Positions 61,868 through 64,000 of a stretch of 64,000 nt of DNA are shown here, piece after piece. Location: positions 74,300-138,299 of the forward strand of contig NMRA01000288.1 of NCBI GenBank assembly GCA_002633005.1, in the 5' to 3' direction. A model generated the notes under the pieces. It did no database searches. It saw only the letters and a program-made list of their open reading frames with translations, and had not been told where the DNA came from. Made by a program: the position numbers and the translations under genes. Within the stretch, counting starts at the first letter, position 1. Each line of letters opens with the position of its first letter. Source of the stretch: Phoronis australis. Taxonomy: Eukaryota > Phoronida > Phoronidae.

Positions 61868-64000
61868 AGAACACAACATCGCCTCCGATAACATCACTAA
61901 TCATAAAAACAATTGCTACACCGACAACAACTAAAGTTCCGACAATGACCCCGACGTTTCAATCTACAGCAACATCGATCACGCCATCACTATCTACGAC
62001 AACGACGACCAAGACATGGCCACCAACAAAAACATCGACCACGCCATCGATCCCGACAACAATACCAATGACCACGACATCATTAATTTTAACTACTACA
62101 CCTATAGTAACAAAAGTTGGGAAAACCACCATGAATTCGCTGTCGGAAACAACAATGACGAGTACGTCGCTATCAACAATATATACCCCGACGGCGCTAC
62201 CCATAACAAGAAGTGCGAATCCGACGTCAACAGAGGTTCCGACAATGTTCACGACTTCCATTCTGACGACAACAATGACCAAAACATCGCTACCAACCAC
62301 AACAACTGAAACATCAAGTCCCAGAACAACAACTGCCAAACCGATATCAACCAAAACCGTGTCGACTATCAGAGATTCTTTGCCATCGACAACAATAACG
62401 ACCACATTGCTACCAGCAATATCGACGACAACGCTACACACAAGAACAACTGTGAATCCAACGTCAACAGCATCCACGAAAACAACAATGAGCACCATGC
62501 GGCTATCATCAACAGCGAGAACGAAGTCATTTTCTGTGACAACAACTGAGAAACCGACAACTTCAACGTTTCCAACAATGCTCTCGACTTCGCTGTTGAC
62601 AACAACAACAACACCGACAACAAAGAACACAACATCGCCTCCGATAACATCATTAACTATTAAAACAACTGCGACATCAACAACAACTAAAGTTCCGTCA
62701 ACGACCCCGACGTTTCAACCTAAAACAACAGCGACCAAGACATGGCCACCGACAACAACATCGACCACGCCATCGATCCCGACAACAATGCCAATGACTA
62801 CGACATCATTAATCCCAACTACGACACCGATAGTAACAAAAGTTGAGAAAACTAATATGAATTCGCCGTCGGATATGACAATCACGACTACATCACTACC
62901 AACAATATATACCCCGACGGCGCTAACCATAACAACAAGTGCGAATCCGACGTCAACAGAGGTTCCGACAATGTTCACGACTTCCTTTCTGACAACAACA
63001 ATGACCAAAACATCGCTACCAACCACAGCAACTGCAACATCACGTTCCATAACAACAACTGCCAAACCGGTATCTACAACGATTACGCCAATGCCCACGA
63101 CTTCGCAACTCACAACAACATTGACCGAAGCATTGCTTCCCCTTACAAAAGCTCAGATATCACCCACGCCTTCGATGTTTTCAACAACAACGACCAAGAC
63201 CACACTACCGACATCATGGACCACAGCATCGTTAATCATCAAAACTAACGCCGCACAGAAATCAACAAAACTTGCGAAACCAACCAAGACTTCGGTGCCG
63301 ACAACAACAATGAGCATGGCATCGCTAAAAACAACCTCGGCCATGACGTCTCTACCTATAATGTCCACGACTTGGTCATCAACTATAACAACGACTCCTA
63401 CATCGATACCACCAGAAACATCAACAACGTTTCCGCCAACACAAACAGCTGGGGTACTTACAACCAAAAAATCCGTTTCAAAGACAACAGCAATGCCCAT
63501 AGAACGAACAATAACAGAAGTTCCAACAGCGACCACGGTATCGATTCCAACAACATCCCCGACAAGGAATGAGATATCAGCACAACCAGCGTCAACACCA
63601 ACAGAGTCTGCAACAACCAAGGCTTCGACAACAATGGGAATTGCAGTGCACGGAACACTTCCACCGCAACCACCAACAAAACTATCATCGACATCGACCA
63701 CAAGACCACTATCAACTACAACGAAAACAATACTGTCAACTGTGCCATCGACAATATTAAAAGGTCTAACAACAACGAATCAAGCAAAAATAACATCTTC
63801 GTTGTTTGTCAAAATCCCTAGCGCACCAAAAAGTCAAACAGAAGAAACCGCGTATGATAAGGATCAAACGATATCTGCAGTTACTCAAAAACCGACAACA
63901 ACGGACACGCCAAATAATGGATCGAATAACGAAGTCAAAAACGACGTCATAAATAACGTTGCCTCCTCCACTAGTGTTGGAAGTATAGAAAAATCGAATA
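49601..64000 (+). CDS. Copy C: IgGFc-binding-domain mucin-like protein, 3' truncated by window edge
   Basis: Join of 49601-49658, 54505-54659, 57556-57814, 59397-59560, 59843-60053, 60453-60617 and 60824 to beyond 64000. At least 1396 residues are visible with no stop. Exon phases are identical to copy B. The domain plan is signal peptide, three-unit IgGFc-binding-type region, DGFDNDCDGKIDEE/DGLDNDGDGNIDED, then a Thr/Ser/Pro stalk of at least 870 residues, the longest of the three. The stalk contains a long internal duplication of about 250 residues. The transmembrane helix and tail must lie beyond the edge, if present. Inference: the same surface-mucin role as copy B, with a longer glycosylated stalk. 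Confidence 0.9.
50480..50660. repeat. Cluster of inverted TGTTACATTTTACG motifs
   Basis: CGTAAAATGTAACA and its reverse complement alternate at least six times with variants, separated by short spacers, so the tract can fold into several hairpins. Confidence 0.75.
51000..51100. repeat. (TTA)n microsatellite
   Basis: About 100 bp of ATT/TTA triplets with a few interruptions. Confidence 0.95.
53950..54134. repeat. 91/94-bp tandem duplication
   Basis: GGCAGAAGTGATATTTGT starts at 53950 and again at 54041. The following roughly 85 bp are almost identical, the second copy carrying a 3-bp insertion (GCTGCAG versus GCAG). A third start at 54135 breaks down at once. Confidence 0.9.
54505..54659 (+). 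CDS. Copy C exon 2
   Basis: Encodes LPDNKGTEFMIGFGENTPTN through NAAISVHQ. Acceptor TTCTACAG, donor CAG|GTAAGA. Confidence 0.9.
55181..55586. mobile_element. Foldback/MITE-like element with ~65 bp inverted arms
   Basis: The left arm (about 55181-55246, TATGCGTGAACTTGAAATCC...) and right arm (about 55521-55586) are inverted copies sharing ATCCTGCT, TCTCAAGAT and GTATGCGTG(A/G)ACTTGGAAT. AT-rich interior, no coding capacity. In intron 2 of copy C. Confidence 0.7.
57220..57292. mobile_element. 73-bp miniature element with perfect 11-bp TIRs
   Basis: CATGGGCGGCG at the left and CGCCGCCCATG at the right are perfect inverted repeats, flanked by CATTA direct repeats (57215-57219 and 57293-57297). 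The interior holds a G-run. Confidence 0.85.
57556..57814 (+). CDS. Copy C exon 3
   Basis: Encodes VAVSKGTIRKVSLPNSLRMT through YPQASQLG. Acceptor TTACTTAG, donor CTGG|GTAAGC. Confidence 0.9.
59140..59375. repeat. Degenerate GAT/GAG microsatellite before copy C exon 4
   Basis: GATGACGATGATGACGAGG-type sequence ends about 40 bp before the exon 4 acceptor, the same place as in copies A and B, but more decayed. Confidence 0.85.
59397..59560 (+). CDS. Copy C exon 4
   Basis: Encodes GVIGVEDKTTVTLTLPLHVN through SLSVELNRGQTYQ. Acceptor GTTTAAG, donor CAG|GTATAT. One codon shorter than in A and B. Confidence 0.9.
59843..60053 (+). CDS. Copy C exon 5
   Basis: Encodes LQSNDDLTSTRVQSDKPVAV through AERTGGDIFRILG. 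One codon longer than in A and B (TGRSSDH versus GSSDH). Confidence 0.9.
60453..60617 (+). CDS. Copy C exon 6
   Basis: Encodes ASVDNTEVQLTSTLYKTTTK through PVLVVQYSKTS. 165 nt, symmetric phase 1, donor A|GTACGT. Confidence 0.9.
60824..64000 (+). CDS. Copy C exon 7 (partial): domain end, acidic repeat, open mucin stalk
   Basis: Begins SRVDRKPSDPFMTLIVPVEQ. DGFDNDCDGKIDEE...DGLDNDGDGNIDED lies at about 61237-61326. The frame then stays open as a Thr/Ser/Pro-rich stalk to the window edge; I read it codon by codon and met no stop. An ACA run is at about 61837-61866. GTN-type splice sites are not needed to keep it open. Confidence 0.9.
61600..63080 (+). repeat. Two-copy internal duplication of ~730-760 bp in the copy C stalk
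   Basis: STTRDSSPSTTITTKLLP near 61600 recurs as STIRDSLPSTTITTTLLP near 62359. TKTWPPTKTSTTPSIPTT near 62008 recurs as TKTWPPTTTSTTPSIPTT near 62737. MSTTRLSSTNRTKSF recurs as MSTMRLSSTARTKSF. Copy length about 250 residues. Confidence 0.85.

Overview
The window is animal nuclear DNA. It has GT-AG introns of about 1-5 kb, small phased exons, decayed LINE and Penelope-like retroelements, MITE-like and foldback elements, and many microsatellites. No bacterial, viral or organellar gene order is visible. The gene content (IgGFc-binding-domain mucin receptors with DGxDNDCDG calcium-binding-like repeats) and the repeat landscape point to a marine invertebrate, probably an invertebrate deuterostome (cephalochordate, hemichordate or echinoderm). 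A lophotrochozoan cannot be excluded from sequence alone.

Region 1 (about 0.4-13.2 kb, + strand) is a seven-exon gene whose splice phases all fit together into a 335-residue leaderless protein. Its C-terminal half (exons 3-7) reads as an IL-1-superfamily beta-trefoil cytokine, closest by eye to IL-18. The ending FFESLSYLGYFLS...LKY...IPDIQFGVQ follows the IL-1/IL-18 C-terminal signature, and the N-terminal half looks like a pro-domain. An IL-1-family gene outside vertebrates would be the most important result here. The introns hold a possible SINE, a 2-kb array of degenerate repeats and a long foldback element.

Region 2 (13.2-19.8 kb) has no gene I can support.

Region 3 (19.8-64.0 kb, + strand) is a head-to-tail array of three paralogues, here called A, B and C. 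All share one design: signal-peptide exon, five exons of IgGFc-binding-type extracellular domain, and one giant last exon. The last exon carries the end of that domain, a DGxDNDCDG/DGLDNDGDG acidic repeat, a Thr/Pro mucin stalk, a transmembrane helix with a Cys run, and a Lys/Arg-rich cytoplasmic tail. Copy B is complete (1083 residues). Copy A lacks exon 2, and without it the frame does not close, so it is a pseudogene, misassembled or differently spliced. Copy C runs off the right edge inside an open mucin stalk. Intron phases are identical in all copies; the stalks and tails differ greatly.

Working together (inference): A-C look like a young, diversifying family of mucin-like surface proteins of the mucosal/IgGFc-binding type. 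B and C share a CRE-like promoter block about 210-220 bp before the ATG. The cytokine-like gene next door gives the segment an immune flavour, but no functional link can be shown from sequence.
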